From positions 3,066,501-3,130,500 of the forward strand of contig CP041667.1 of the NCBI GenBank assembly GCA_007361935.1: 64,000 nucleotides of DNA. Reading direction: 5' to 3'. The position numbers and the translations under genes are program-made. The notes under the pieces were generated by a model that worked only from the letters and a program-made list of their open reading frames with translations, ran no database searches and was not told where the DNA came from. The stretch is from Lachnospiraceae bacterium KGMB03038 (GTDB taxonomy: Bacteria > Bacillota > Clostridia > Lachnospirales > Lachnospiraceae). Shown piece by piece: positions 1 to 8,706 of this stretch. How positions within the stretch are numbered: position 1 is the stretch's first letter; each line of letters begins with the position of its first letter.

Positions 1-152
1 CTCTCAGAGATATACTTCCTCAGCTTTGCTACATCTTTGTAATCGATCTCGTTGTTCTCTTTTCCACAGAACACGCAAACTTTTTTTCTTCTGCGTCCGC
101 CGCCTCTTCTCTTGAAGCCGCCTTCTGGACGATTCGCTTTATCAAAAGCCAT
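1..152 (-). CDS. rpsR: 30S ribosomal protein S18 (partial, runs off window start)
   Basis: The reverse strand from 152 encodes MAFDKANRPEGGFKRRGG followed by an arginine/lysine-rich stretch and a VCVFCGKE motif, which is the N-terminal part of bacterial S18, a small-subunit protein that pairs with S6. Only about 50 codons lie in the window; the C-terminus is beyond base 1. An AAGGAGGT ribosome binding site at 161-168 fixes the start. It is the last visible gene of the rpsF-ssb-rpsR order, with 14 bp to ssb, so co-transcription is expected. Confidence 0.95.
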   Translation of the reverse strand, partial: MAFDKANRPEGGFKRRGGGRRRKKVCVFCGKENNEIDYKDVAKLRKYISE

Positions 153-166
153 TTTGCTTTACCTCC

Positions 167-613
167 TTAATTGAATGGTAATTCCTCATCAATTCCATCC
201 GGAATATTCATGAACCCGTCCCCGGCATCTGCCGCAGGTGCCGGCGCAGGCGCGGGCGCTGACTGGAAATGTCCTGCGTTCGCTTCGCTTGCCGCTTTGC
301 TTTCCGCAAATTCCTGTTCGTCTACAACCACCTCTGTAGTATAGACTTTCACACCGTCTCTGTTGGTGTAGCTTCCGGTCTGGATCCGGCCGCTGACTAC
401 CACCTTCAGGCCCTGGCGGTAATATCTCTCCACATGCTCCGCCTGTCTTCCAAAAGCCACGCAGTTGATAAAATCTGCCGTTGGCTCTCCGTCCCGCTTA
501 AATCTACGGTCCACAGCCAGTGTGTATCTGGCGATCGCCAGGGAATTCTCTCCCTGCGAATACCGGATTTCCGGGTCTCTGGTCAGTCGTCCCATCAAAA
601 TTACTTTATTCAT
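167..613 (-). CDS. ssb: Single-stranded DNA-binding protein
   Basis: 148-residue SSB. The N-terminal OB fold begins MNKVILMGRLTRDPEIRY and covers about residues 1-105. A low-complexity Ala/Pro linker follows, and the protein ends in the acidic tip DEELPFN that docks DNA repair and replication partners. It coats single-stranded DNA at replication forks and during repair. The gene sits between rpsF and rpsR, the usual Firmicutes arrangement, which couples its supply to ribosomal protein synthesis. Length and ends are complete. Confidence 0.97.
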   Translation of the reverse strand: MNKVILMGRLTRDPEIRYSQGENSLAIARYTLAVDRRFKRDGEPTADFINCVAFGRQAEHVERYYRQGLKVVVSGRIQTGSYTNRDGVKVYTTEVVVDEQEFAESKAASEANAGHFQSAPAPAPAPAADAGDGFMNIPDGIDEELPFN

Positions 614-634
614 AAATTTACCTCTTCTTCCCGC

Positions 635-922
635 TTATGCTTCCTGTCTAACGCATAAATACCTGATCACGTTGTCCATGATACGGATTCTCTGCTCGAT
701 CTCGTCTGGAACATCGCTCTTGGCCTCGAAGTGGATGAAATAATAATACGCTTCTTTCATCTTCTGAATTTCGTAAGCAAGCTTTTTCTTACCCCATTCA
801 TCGACGTCAGAGATCTGGCCCCCAAAACGCTCAACCAGCGCTTTTACTTTCTCGACTACCTGAGCTCTTTCGTCATCTTCGATTTTTGCACTGACAACAA
901 CAGCTAATTCGTATTTGTTCAT
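635..922 (-). CDS. rpsF: 30S ribosomal protein S6
   Basis: 95 residues starting MNKYELAVVVSAKI, the S6 ferredoxin-like fold; it binds 16S rRNA together with S18. I chose the ATG at 922 because an AAGGAGGTGC site lies just upstream (933-942); the open frame continues upstream without S6 similarity. First gene of the rpsF-ssb-rpsR operon, with 21 bp to ssb. The gap 923-1030 should hold its promoter, but no strong hexamers are obvious there. Confidence 0.96.
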   Translation of the reverse strand: MNKYELAVVVSAKIEDDERAQVVEKVKALVERFGGQISDVDEWGKKKLAYEIQKMKEAYYYFIHFEAKSDVPDEIEQRIRIMDNVIRYLCVRQEA

Positions 923-1030
923 GTCGCCTTTGCACCTCCTTCTGGTCTTTTGGCCCCCGCTTTCTATCTCCCGCGGGAGCAAGGACTAATGTATCACGGT
1001 TTTACATGATATCATAAAAGGTGCCCGGTT

Positions 1031-1219
1031 TCAAGCCTTTTTCTTCAAATCTCTCGTGTTTTTTTCCACCAGTTTGCGGCTGATCATGATCTGGTGTCCG
1101 CAGCCGGCGCATTTCAGCCGAAAATCCGCCCCAACCCGCAGGATCTCCCATTCTTTACTTCCGCAGGGGTGGGGTTTCTTCAAAGTAACAATGTCTCCCA
1201 CTTCATATTGATACGCCAT
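1031..1219 (-). CDS. DUF951 family small protein
   Basis: 62 residues beginning MAYQYEVGDIVTLKKPHPCG, with a CAGCGHQI motif, matching the DUF951 family of short Firmicutes proteins often encoded just before rpsF. The fold is probably a small beta barrel; the cysteines (near residues 19, 37 and 40) could bind metal but this is not established. It starts 4 bp after the sortase stop, so the two are very likely co-transcribed. Function is unknown. Confidence 0.88.
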   Translation of the reverse strand: MAYQYEVGDIVTLKKPHPCGSKEWEILRVGADFRLKCAGCGHQIMISRKLVEKNTRDLKKKA

Positions 1220-1223
1220 ATTC

Positions 1224-2021
1224 TCACTCCTTAAGTTCTACTTCCTTTTCTTTCACGCCCCGCACCACGATCCGGTTCTCGTCACTGGCGCTGGTACAGG
1301 TTGACAGAGTAACGATAGTGTCCTCCGCGTCAACTTCCACTCCCGTATCATATTCCGAGGTTTCCATCGTCATATCCAGGAATTCCTGGTACGACTCATC
1401 ATCCCCAAATTCCGTCAGATATGTATCAGAAACCGCGTTTACCACCGCATAAGAGTAGATATGATACGTGATCTCTTTCCCGTCCGGCGTATAGATATAG
1501 AAGTAAGGATTGTCTTTCCAAAAGGATTCGTCCTCATAATCCTGCAGATGCCGGAACATGGACCCATCCCGCATCCGGTGCCCGTAAATGATGGTGTTTT
1601 TGTCAGAGTAATCCGCGCTGTTGTCCACATTCAGGAAAATCGCTCCCAGCGTATTCTCATTTGCGGAAAATGTCTCATGGAGATATCGCTCATTATCCTC
1701 GCCCTGAACAATGGGGTAGCTAATCTGGGAAGGTTCCGGATAAAAACGGATCCATCCCACTGTGTCTGGATTGCTCTTCATCAATTCCTCAAAATCCACC
1801 CGGAAGCCCTCCTGCTCATCCGGATTGGTCAGCGCCACATCCCGCACCTTTTCATACTCGCTCCGGCCGTCCAAGTATCCTTTTCCAATCCGGATCAACT
1901 GGAACCCCGATACGCAGAACACCACAATGGCAACTGCCAGAATGAGATTCGACAAAACTCCTCCCTTTCGCTTCCGCCTCCTGCCTCTGCGATGCCTTTT
2001 CTTTCTATTTGCCTCTGCCAT
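1224..2021 (-). CDS. srtB: Class B sortase
   Basis: 265-residue transpeptidase that would attach sorting-signal proteins to the cell wall on the outer face of the membrane. A very basic N-terminus (residues 5-20) precedes one membrane anchor (about 22-45). The catalytic set is visible: His148 in TIIYGH, Cys242 in TLSTC, and Arg250 in DENR. The TLSTC form and the position of the helix insert fit class B. No sorting-signal substrate is encoded in this window, so the target is unknown. It lies between the cysteine desulfidase and DUF951 genes on the same strand. Confidence 0.92.
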   Translation of the reverse strand: MAEANRKKRHRRGRRRKRKGGVLSNLILAVAIVVFCVSGFQLIRIGKGYLDGRSEYEKVRDVALTNPDEQEGFRVDFEELMKSNPDTVGWIRFYPEPSQISYPIVQGEDNERYLHETFSANENTLGAIFLNVDNSADYSDKNTIIYGHRMRDGSMFRHLQDYEDESFWKDNPYFYIYTPDGKEITYHIYSYAVVNAVSDTYLTEFGDDESYQEFLDMTMETSEYDTGVEVDAEDTIVTLSTCTSASDENRIVVRGVKEKEVELKE

Positions 2022-2064
2022 AATTGCATTTTCCTCCCGCGCCGCGTTTTTCCACAGCTTTCTG

Positions 2065-3357
2065 TTATTTATTCTCCATGATCTCCACGATCGTCTTTTC
2101 CGTTTCTTCCATTCCCGGCGAAGCGATCAGCCCCATATTGCGCATGGTATCCTCCGGCATCTTCCCGTTGATTCCGTGGATATTTTCGATACAGATCCCT
2201 TCCATAGCCAGATCCACCGCCCGGAAGGCCGCGTCCACCGCGGTGATCCCTTTCATGACGCAGCCATGGTTGCCCCCGTCGCAGATCATTCCCGTCAGAC
2301 CGCTGGCCATATTCTGGATTACTTTAGTCAATTCCTCTTCCCCGCCGCCTCTTAAGTACGCAAGCCCGCAGGCCATCCCGGTTCCCGCGGCGATCCCGCA
2401 GCCGCAGAAAGCGGATAATTTTCCAGAGTATTCCTTGATGTACATAGTGATCAGATAACTGAGCGCTGTCGCCCGCAGCAGAAGATCATCATCCACCACC
2501 TCATAGTTCACCTCATAATAGGCGAACAGCGGCATCGCAGCAATGATTCCGTGAGCTCCGCTTCCAGTGATGCTCATTGCCGGCCTGCTTAATCCTAAAA
2601 CTCTCGCCTCGATCGCTCCATTGCAGAGGAGCTGGGCGCTCTTCCTGGCGTCCTCCGATATGATCTGGCCTCCATTCTCCTTGAGGAGCTGGCCGGCGAT
2701 CACAGCCCGCCCAGAATGGATCCCCTCTTCCAGAAGATCCATATTCATAGAAAACGCTTCTCGGATGAAACTGATCTCTTCCTCCGGAACCGTTCTGATA
2801 TAGGTAAGGATATCTGACAGCCGATAACGATGGATAGCCGGCATCTCTTCCTCTGACGGCTTCATTTCTGCCTCCGGCGCCGGTTCTTCCGTTTCCTTAA
2901 ACACGCGCTCTCCGTTTTTCTCGATGCTTACGATATGAGTATGGCTGTCCCGAATCCGCACGGTACAGACGTCTTGGGATGAGCGCACAGAAGCGTCGAT
3001 GGAAATCCGGGAATCCACCCGATCCATCCAGACCTTTATTTTCCCTTCCTCTACCATCCGGGCCGCCTTTTCGTCGTCTTCCGGCGTAATGTCTGCAAGG
3101 GATTCCAGGCCTTTTTCCGCCTTTGCCGCCACCGCCCCCAAAGCCGCGGCATAGAGATTGCCATAGCGGCTGGAATTAGGGATCCCGCAGGTAAACGCAT
3201 TTTTATACATCCCGGAATTCAGCGCCACCGAAACTTCTTCCGCCGCTCCATCCAGATAGCTCCTGGCAGTCGCCACAGCAAAAGCAATCGCGCCCGGCTC
3301 CGTTACGCCCAGGGCTGGTTTCATATCTTCTTTGATCAGTCTTGTCAATTCCTGCAT
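2065..3357 (-). CDS. cyuA: L-cysteine desulfidase / UPF0597 family protein
   Basis: 430 residues of the UPF0597 (YhaM/CyuA) family related to the alpha subunit of iron-sulfur serine dehydratases. Members degrade L-cysteine to pyruvate, ammonia and sulfide in the cytoplasm. Seen: GVTEPGAIAFAVA near the N-terminus, Cys57 in FTCGIPNS, and the cysteines 318, 320, 330, 359 and 366 in the C-terminal half (CGCG and CDGGNHGC), which include the likely [4Fe-4S] ligands. It begins a minus-strand run into the sortase. Cysteine rather than serine as substrate follows from the family only. The symbol is by homology. Confidence 0.82.
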   Translation of the reverse strand: MQELTRLIKEDMKPALGVTEPGAIAFAVATARSYLDGAAEEVSVALNSGMYKNAFTCGIPNSSRYGNLYAAALGAVAAKAEKGLESLADITPEDDEKAARMVEEGKIKVWMDRVDSRISIDASVRSSQDVCTVRIRDSHTHIVSIEKNGERVFKETEEPAPEAEMKPSEEEMPAIHRYRLSDILTYIRTVPEEEISFIREAFSMNMDLLEEGIHSGRAVIAGQLLKENGGQIISEDARKSAQLLCNGAIEARVLGLSRPAMSITGSGAHGIIAAMPLFAYYEVNYEVVDDDLLLRATALSYLITMYIKEYSGKLSAFCGCGIAAGTGMACGLAYLRGGGEEELTKVIQNMASGLTGMICDGGNHGCVMKGITAVDAAFRAVDLAMEGICIENIHGINGKMPEDTMRNMGLIASPGMEETEKTIVEIMENK

Positions 3358-3535
3358 ATTATCCCTCTCTTTCTTCTTATCCCTAAGTCTTTTTCCCCGC
3401 CGTCCGCATGTCTATAATAGTATATCACAAATACTCCCTAATTTTAATTTTTATATATTTTTAATCGCCAGTTTATTGACTTTGCTTCCTAAGGCGGTAT
3501 CATAAATTTATACTCAGACAGGAGGAGGATTCATT

Positions 3536-3931
3536 TTGAGAGAGAAATTGATACGGTTTATGCAGGGAAGATACGGAATGGATTACCTGGGACGGTTTAC
3601 CATCATCCTTGGGCTTGCCGCCATCATCCTTTCCATGTTTATCGACAGCGCCATTCTTTCTATTTTGGCCTGGGCGTGTATTATTTTCGCATATTTCCGG
3701 ATGTTTTCCCGGAATATCTATAAGCGTTCCTCAGAAAATCAAGCCTTCTTGACAAAAACTTATAAGATCCGCTGTTTCTTCGCCCGGCAGAAAAATATGA
3801 TGGCCCAGCGCAAAACCCATCATATCTACAAATGCCCTACCTGCAAGCAGAAGATCCGTGTCCCCAGGGGCAAGGGACGCATCGAGATCCGCTGTCCCAA
3901 ATGCAACACTACTTTTATTAAGAAAAGCTGA
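3536..3931 (+). CDS. Small membrane protein with C-terminal zinc ribbon
   Basis: 131 residues. Two adjacent membrane segments (about residues 22-58) are followed by a basic stretch and a C-terminal CPTCKQKIRVPRGKGRIEIR..CPKC ribbon (two CxxC pairs) like MJ0042/FmdB-type zinc fingers. The start is a TTG with a strong AGGAGGAGG site at 3519-3528. It heads a plus-strand group with DUF5685, DnaJ and flavodoxin genes, 17 bp before the next gene. Role unknown; the neighbours suggest a membrane-bound protein-handling function, but this is inference. Confidence 0.75.
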   Translation: MREKLIRFMQGRYGMDYLGRFTIILGLAAIILSMFIDSAILSILAWACIIFAYFRMFSRNIYKRSSENQAFLTKTYKIRCFFARQKNMMAQRKTHHIYKCPTCKQKIRVPRGKGRIEIRCPKCNTTFIKKS

Positions 3932-3948
3932 TTAGGGAGCCTGCCTTT

Positions 3949-4833
3949 ATGTTTGGATATATTGCGATCAACAAAGCAGAAATGAAATTTAAAGATTATG
4001 ATGTGTATCATTCTTATTACTGCGGGCTCTGCCAGCGGCTGAAGGAATGTTATGGCCGCCGGGGCCAGATGACGCTGTCTTTTGATATGACCTTTCTGAT
4101 CCTTCTGCTGACCGGCTTGTACGAGCCGGAAACAGAAGTAAAGACGGTAAACTGCATCGCCCACCCGCTGGAAAAGCACACTGCCAGGATCAATGAGTTT
4201 ACAGATTACGCGGCGGCAGTCAATCTGCTTCTTACCTATTATAAACTGATGGACGACTGGACCGATGAACGGAAGCGGAAAAGCCTGGCGGCCGCCAGGC
4301 TTTTAAGGCCTCAGATCAAAACGATCCAGAATATCTATCCCGCCAAATCCGCCGCCATCGCATCTAACCTTTCCACCTTGACCGCCCTGGAACGGACCGG
4401 AGAGCAAAGTCTGGATAAAATGGCTGGACTATTTGGCCAGATTATGGCAGAATTATTTACATACCGCAAAGACGAATGGGAAGATTCCCTTCAAAAGATC
4501 GGCTTCTTCCTGGGAAAATTTATCTATCTGATGGATGCCTATGAAGATGTGGAGCAGGATCTAAAGACCGGAAGCTATAATCCTTTAAAGGAAGATTTCC
4601 AGAAGAATCCGGATTTTGCCCAGGACTGCCGCCAGCTTCTGACACTGATGATGGCGGAATGTTCCAGAGAATTCGAGACCCTCCCCATTCTTCTCCACGC
4701 CGATATCCTCCGCAATATTCTTTACTCCGGAGTGTGGTGCCGTTACACATCTGTTACGGCCAAACGGCAGGAAGCTGGTACAGGACAGACGTCTTTGCAG
4801 AATACTCATACAGGAGACAACAATCATGACTGA
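3949..4833 (+). CDS. DUF5685 family protein
   Basis: 294 residues opening MFGYIAINKAEMKFKDYDVY with a YYCGLCQRLKE motif, as in the DUF5685 family of Clostridia. Predicted cytoplasmic and largely helical, resembling the all-helical folds of isoprenoid enzymes in its DAYEDVEQD acidic motif (about residues 193-201), although that likeness is my reading only. The stop overlaps the dnaJ-like start by 8 bp, so the two are translationally coupled. This partnering with a J-domain protein recurs in the family. No function is established. Confidence 0.78.
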   Translation: MFGYIAINKAEMKFKDYDVYHSYYCGLCQRLKECYGRRGQMTLSFDMTFLILLLTGLYEPETEVKTVNCIAHPLEKHTARINEFTDYAAAVNLLLTYYKLMDDWTDERKRKSLAAARLLRPQIKTIQNIYPAKSAAIASNLSTLTALERTGEQSLDKMAGLFGQIMAELFTYRKDEWEDSLQKIGFFLGKFIYLMDAYEDVEQDLKTGSYNPLKEDFQKNPDFAQDCRQLLTLMMAECSREFETLPILLHADILRNILYSGVWCRYTSVTAKRQEAGTGQTSLQNTHTGDNNHD

Positions 4834-5533
4834 CCCATACAGCGTCCTTGGCGTATCAAGAAACGCTTCCGACGAGGAGATCAAAAAAGCTTACCGGTCT
4901 CTGAGCCGCAAATACCATCCTGACGCCAATATCAACAACCCCAATAAGGATCAGGCGGAAGCTCGTTTCAAAGAAGTCCAGCAGGCTTATCAGCAGATCA
5001 TGCATGAACGGGAATACGGTTCTTCCTCCCAGAGCGGCGGAGATTATGATTTTGGCGGATTTGGGGATTTTGGTTCCTTCCGTGGATTCAGCGGCCAGTA
5101 CCGACAGGCAGGAAGCAGTTCCGCCCAGACAGAGGACGAGTTACATATGCAGGCTGCCGCCAACTTTATCAACAGCCGCCATTATCAGGAGGCCCTTAAT
5201 CTTTTGAACGGCATGAAGACACGGAATGCCCAGTGGTATTTTTACAGCGCCGCCGCCAACTCCGGCGTGGGCAATAATGTAATCGCCCTGGAACACGCGA
5301 AAGAAGCCCTGCGTCAGGATCCCGGCAATCTTCAATATCAGATGCTGGTCCGCCAGCTGGAAAGCGGAGGCATGTGGTATGAACAGCGGCAGGGCCCTTA
5401 CCAGACCACATTTTCCGGCGGCAGCAGCTGGTGCATGAAACTTTGTCTGGCTAATCTGGTCTGTAATCTGTGCTGCGGCGGCAGCGGATTATGCTGCGGC
5501 AGCGGCCCTTACTCAGGCGGCCGATACATCTAG
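4826..5533 (+). CDS. J-domain protein with TPR-like repeats
   Basis: 235 residues. An N-terminal J domain (about 3-70) carries the HPD triad at residues 31-33 that stimulates DnaK ATPase. A Gly/Phe-rich linker (about 72-100) follows, then helical repeats (about 105-180) resembling a TPR pair. The C-terminal 35 residues contain seven cysteines (such as CNLCCGG and GLCCGSG), which could bind metal or be acylated. It is not canonical DnaJ: the CxxCxGxG zinc repeats are missing. It overlaps the DUF5685 gene and is probably its dedicated co-chaperone. Confidence 0.85.
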   Translation: MTDPYSVLGVSRNASDEEIKKAYRSLSRKYHPDANINNPNKDQAEARFKEVQQAYQQIMHEREYGSSSQSGGDYDFGGFGDFGSFRGFSGQYRQAGSSSAQTEDELHMQAAANFINSRHYQEALNLLNGMKTRNAQWYFYSAAANSGVGNNVIALEHAKEALRQDPGNLQYQMLVRQLESGGMWYEQRQGPYQTTFSGGSSWCMKLCLANLVCNLCCGGSGLCCGSGPYSGGRYI

Positions 5534-5580
5534 CCCATTTTTTTAGAAAATACTCTTTCTCGCGAAAGGAGGTTTTTATA

Positions 5581-6114
5581 TTGTTAGAATATCTGGTTTT
5601 ATACGACAGTGAGTCCGGAAACACCAAGAAGATAGCGGCCGCTATTTTCTCCCGGCTTCCCGGCAACTCCAAGGATCTGATCGATATCACGACCGATAAA
5701 ACGATTCCAGAGGCGAAAGTATATTTCGTAGGATTCTGCGTTCACCGGGGTACCTGCAGCCTGGCTGTCAGTGATTTCTTAGGTGACTTAAGCGGAAAAG
5801 AAATTGCTCTTTTCGGCACTTGCGGGATGGGGGATTCCCCGGATTACTATAAACGGATCGAACACAGCGTCAGCGCATGGATCGAAAGCGATAACGAGTA
5901 CCTGGGCGCTTTTATCTGCCAAGGGAAAATGCCCCAGAAAGTACGGCAGAAATACGAAGCTATGCGTAATGAGGAAAACTCCGCCCAGATGGATCTTTTT
6001 ATCCGCAACTTCGATGAAGCGCTTCCCCATCCCGACAGCCTGGATGAGGAACACGCAAAAGTCTTTGTAGATAAGGTTCTTAAAAAACTTCAAATAGGGC
6101 CGGGGGATTTTTAA
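5581..6114 (+). CDS. Flavodoxin family protein
   Basis: 177 residues. The FMN phosphate loop is seen at residues 10-16 (SESGNTK) after beta strand LEYLVLYD. It would carry electrons in the cytoplasm. I start it at the TTG at 5581 because a consensus AAAGGAGG lies at 5565-5572. The last seven residues, QIGPGDF, and the stop codon are encoded by a copy of the dispersed palindrome (6091-6149), so the native C-terminus has been replaced or extended. The redox partner is unknown; it stands at the end of the plus-strand group. Confidence 0.87.
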   Translation: MLEYLVLYDSESGNTKKIAAAIFSRLPGNSKDLIDITTDKTIPEAKVYFVGFCVHRGTCSLAVSDFLGDLSGKEIALFGTCGMGDSPDYYKRIEHSVSAWIESDNEYLGAFICQGKMPQKVRQKYEAMRNEENSAQMDLFIRNFDEALPHPDSLDEEHAKVFVDKVLKKLQIGPGDF

Positions 6115-6149
6115 AAATCCCCCGGCCCTATTTGAAAATGCCCTGTCCC
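6091..6149. repeat. Dispersed palindrome copy 1
   Basis: A 44-bp perfect palindrome (6091-6134) with core GGGCCGGGGGATTTTT/AAAAATCCCCCGGCCC, followed to the right by the tail GAAAATGCCCTGTCCC. It spans the stop codon of the flavodoxin gene and ends 3 bp before the stop of the convergent EamA gene. The hairpin could end transcription from both sides. Confidence 0.95.
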
Positions 6150-6152
6150 TTT

Positions 6153-7034
6153 TTAGCTTTTCCCCCGATATTCCGAGATTCCCAGTCCTGCCAGTGTAAG
6201 CAGGATTCCCGCCCATCCAGGGCCTGATATCTTCTCATGAAGCACCAGCACGGAACTGATCACAGTGATCACCGGCACAAGGTAAATATACACACTGGTC
6301 TTTACTGCTCCCAATACTTTCACCGCAAAATTCCAGGTCGCAAAACACATGGCCGAAGCCCCCACTCCTAAGAACAGGATATTGAGAAGGTTCTCCGGTT
6401 TTGTAAACCGGGAGAGTCCCAACTGAAAATCAAAGAAAAATAGGGTTGGCAGCATAAAAATAATGCCGTAAGCAAATATTCTTCTCGTCGTCTGCACCGT
6501 TGGATATCCAAATTTGCTGATCTTCCTGGTCAAAATGGAGTAGCAGGCCCACACCACTGCCGCTGCCAGCGAAAGCAGATCCCCAATGGGACTTACTTCT
6601 ACTTTGGTCCCCCAGAAACTGATCAGTCCGATTCCCGCCATGGCAACCGCAAATCCTAGAAAAAATCTGGCTTTCAGTCGTTCTTTTTCTCCAAAAATTC
6701 GGTTGAAGATTGCTGTAAAAAACGGAGATACTGATACAATGACTCCCACATTAGAGGCCAGGGTATAAGTCAAAGCGATATTTTCCAAGAGATAATACAG
6801 ACAGACGCCGCACAGTCCTGCCGCCGCAAAAATGAACTCCTGCCTCCGGTCCGTCCCTTTCATCCGTCCGGGGTATACCAGCAGCAGAATCACAAACCCC
6901 AGAACAAACCGAAACAAAAGAATCTCCACAGGTTCAAATTCTTTCAAAAGAATCTTAGTAAAAATAAATGTGGTCCCCCAGATCACGATGGTAAGAATCG
7001 CGGCCAGATGGCCCGCTCCCTGTCTATGCTCCAT
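6153..7034 (-). CDS. EamA/DMT family transporter
   Basis: 293 residues with about ten hydrophobic segments in two EamA halves; the first half starts HLAAILTIVIWGTTFIFTKI and the second includes the GDLLSLAAAVVWACYSIL segment. These inner-membrane carriers export metabolites or amino acids; the substrate cannot be read from sequence. Monocistronic by position: its stop lies against palindrome copy 1 and a divergent region lies upstream. An intact counterpart to the broken DMT gene at 29.9 kb. Confidence 0.88.
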   Translation of the reverse strand: MEHRQGAGHLAAILTIVIWGTTFIFTKILLKEFEPVEILLFRFVLGFVILLLVYPGRMKGTDRRQEFIFAAAGLCGVCLYYLLENIALTYTLASNVGVIVSVSPFFTAIFNRIFGEKERLKARFFLGFAVAMAGIGLISFWGTKVEVSPIGDLLSLAAAVVWACYSILTRKISKFGYPTVQTTRRIFAYGIIFMLPTLFFFDFQLGLSRFTKPENLLNILFLGVGASAMCFATWNFAVKVLGAVKTSVYIYLVPVITVISSVLVLHEKISGPGWAGILLTLAGLGISEYRGKS

Positions 7035-7180
7035 TTTCTGTCTTTCTCTCTTTCTTGTCTTTTTATATGAAGCGGTATCTCAAAAAGCCTTTCCTCCGCT
7101 TTTTATTAAACCAAGCCCTGAACATCCGCAGAAATAACTTAGAAAAAGTCCCGCAGTTTACATTGTAACATGTCTGGCGC

Positions 7181-7227
7181 AAAAAAGCCGGGATGGATAG
7201 GAAATATTTCTTTCTATCCATCCCGGC
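7181..7227 (-). terminator. Intrinsic terminator after the cupin/CMD genes
   Basis: A 14-bp perfect stem (GCCGGGATGGATAG and its complement) followed on the minus strand by six T. It ends transcription of the 8435-7266 gene pair. Confidence 0.9.
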
Positions 7228-7265
7228 TTTCTCTCTAAATCTGAGTCTCTGATCTGTAATCTACA

Positions 7266-7958
7266 TTATTCCGCCGCCTTATTGATACAGGCAATAGCAT
7301 TTAAACTTCTGGGATAACCGATATACGGCAGACATTGGGACACTACCTTGATCAGAAATTCTTTGTCATTTCCCATATTCATATTTCCCTTTGCGTGGGA
7401 TGTAAGCTGAGGTTCGCAGCCTCCCTGGGCCGCCAGGAAACAGAATGTGATCATCTCCCGCTGAGCCAGTTCCAATCCTTTTCTCGTATAATAATCTCCA
7501 AAACAATTGGCTGCAAGCCAGCGGTTGATATGCCCGTTCTTCCAGGCTTCTTTCATCTGATCGCCAAACATGGTCACCTGAGCCTGGGCCCCTTTTTCCA
7601 GACGGTCCGCGTAAGTCGTCGTGGCCTGCCCTTCCAGGGGGAGCTTTACGCCTCTGTCCTCCAGGATTTCATTGGCAAGTGTCAGGAAAGGACGAACTCT
7701 TCCCATTCCCAGATAAGCAGTCGCCTGATAAATGATTTCTTTTACCTCCACCGGAGTCACTCCCGCATCCAGGGCTTTTGGAAGAATCTTCTGGAACTCT
7801 GCCGTTCCCTGGCAGCCAAGCAGCGTGGCCAGGATGGCCATATACCGAGTCCTGTCATCTAACTGCTGGCCTTCTTCGCCAGGAACTTCCTTTTCCGCAA
7901 AATGTTCAAATCTCTCCATAAATTCCGGATCTGTCTCATACAAATTCATTCTTGTCAC
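7266..7958 (-). CDS. Carboxymuconolactone decarboxylase family protein
   Basis: 230 residues containing two CMD/AhpD-like helical segments, the first around residues 40-110 (TRYMAILATLLGCQGTAEF) and a second near 150-215. The family includes gamma-carboxymuconolactone decarboxylases and AhpD-type peroxidase partners. The CxxC of AhpD is missing here, so a peroxidase role is unlikely. It follows the cupin gene by 54 bp on the same strand; fused or paired CMD-cupin proteins are common, and they may act on the same small carbonyl or aromatic substrate. Substrate unknown. Confidence 0.83.
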   Translation of the reverse strand: MTRMNLYETDPEFMERFEHFAEKEVPGEEGQQLDDRTRYMAILATLLGCQGTAEFQKILPKALDAGVTPVEVKEIIYQATAYLGMGRVRPFLTLANEILEDRGVKLPLEGQATTTYADRLEKGAQAQVTMFGDQMKEAWKNGHINRWLAANCFGDYYTRKGLELAQREMITFCFLAAQGGCEPQLTSHAKGNMNMGNDKEFLIKVVSQCLPYIGYPRSLNAIACINKAAE

Positions 7959-8012
7959 ACTCCCGTCATTTTTGTCTCCGTTTTTCTGCTTCTTTTTCTT
8001 CTGTACAGCAAT

Positions 8013-8435
8013 CTATTTTAATTTCCCGTACTCCTCGTCAGATACCGGTTCACACCACTCATTAGAAGCGCCCTCCGCCGGGACTTCGATGGCAAGATGC
8101 TGGAACCAGGAATCCGCGGCCGCCCCGTGCCAGTGTTTCACCTCCGGCGGAATATTTACCACATCGCCGGCCTTCAGCTCCTGAGCTTCTTTGCCCCATT
8201 CCTGATACCAGCCTCTCCCTCCGGTCACAAGCAGAATCTGGCCGCCTTTATGATGAATGTGCCAGTTATTGCGGCAGCCCGGCTCGAAGGTAACATTGCC
8301 AACGCCGACTCTCTCCATGGTCAGCATTTTAAGATAACTCTGCCCGATAAAATACTGCCCAAAAGCTGTATTCGGATCTCCAATCTCAAATACGGCTCCG
8401 CCTCCTAAATCCCGTTTCATTTTCTCTGTATCCAT
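8013..8435 (-). CDS. Cupin domain protein
   Basis: 140 residues with a single cupin barrel. Metal-binding motifs are visible as NNWHIHHKGGQILLV (first motif, His residues) and DVVNIPPEVKHWHGA (second motif). It is probably a small metal-dependent enzyme or a sensor of a small molecule. It is the first gene of a two-gene unit with the carboxymuconolactone decarboxylase homologue. The upstream region 8436-8706 holds its promoter and palindrome copy 2. Confidence 0.85.
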   Translation of the reverse strand: MDTEKMKRDLGGGAVFEIGDPNTAFGQYFIGQSYLKMLTMERVGVGNVTFEPGCRNNWHIHHKGGQILLVTGGRGWYQEWGKEAQELKAGDVVNIPPEVKHWHGAAADSWFQHLAIEVPAEGASNEWCEPVSDEEYGKLK

Positions 8436-8621
8436 ATATAACGCCTCCTAATTCATTAAGTACAAGACTTTCCATCCGCTTTGTCTGTGTATATTGTAAA
8501 ACGCTTTAAACCAATAGGCAAATACTTGGTTTACATAATACTTCATGCCTTTTAGGTATAATTTCAGTTTGATGATATAGGGCTTTATTATTGACATATG
8601 TCAGAAATAGGTGTAAACTTT

Positions 8622-8680
8622 CAATTAGGGCCGGGGGATTTTTAAAAATCCCCCGGCCCCGATGAAAAATGCCCTGTCCC
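8622..8680. repeat. Dispersed palindrome copy 2
   Basis: Core GGGCCGGGGGATTTTT/AAAAATCCCCCGGCCC at 8628-8659, slightly asymmetric flanks (AATTA left, CGATG right), tail AAAATGCCCTGTCCC ending at 8680. It abuts the ribosome binding site (GGAGGTG, 8694-8700) of the DUF134-NifX gene, so it lies in that gene's 5' region. Confidence 0.95.
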
Positions 8681-8706
8681 AAATTAACATCTTGGAGGTG
8701 ATCATT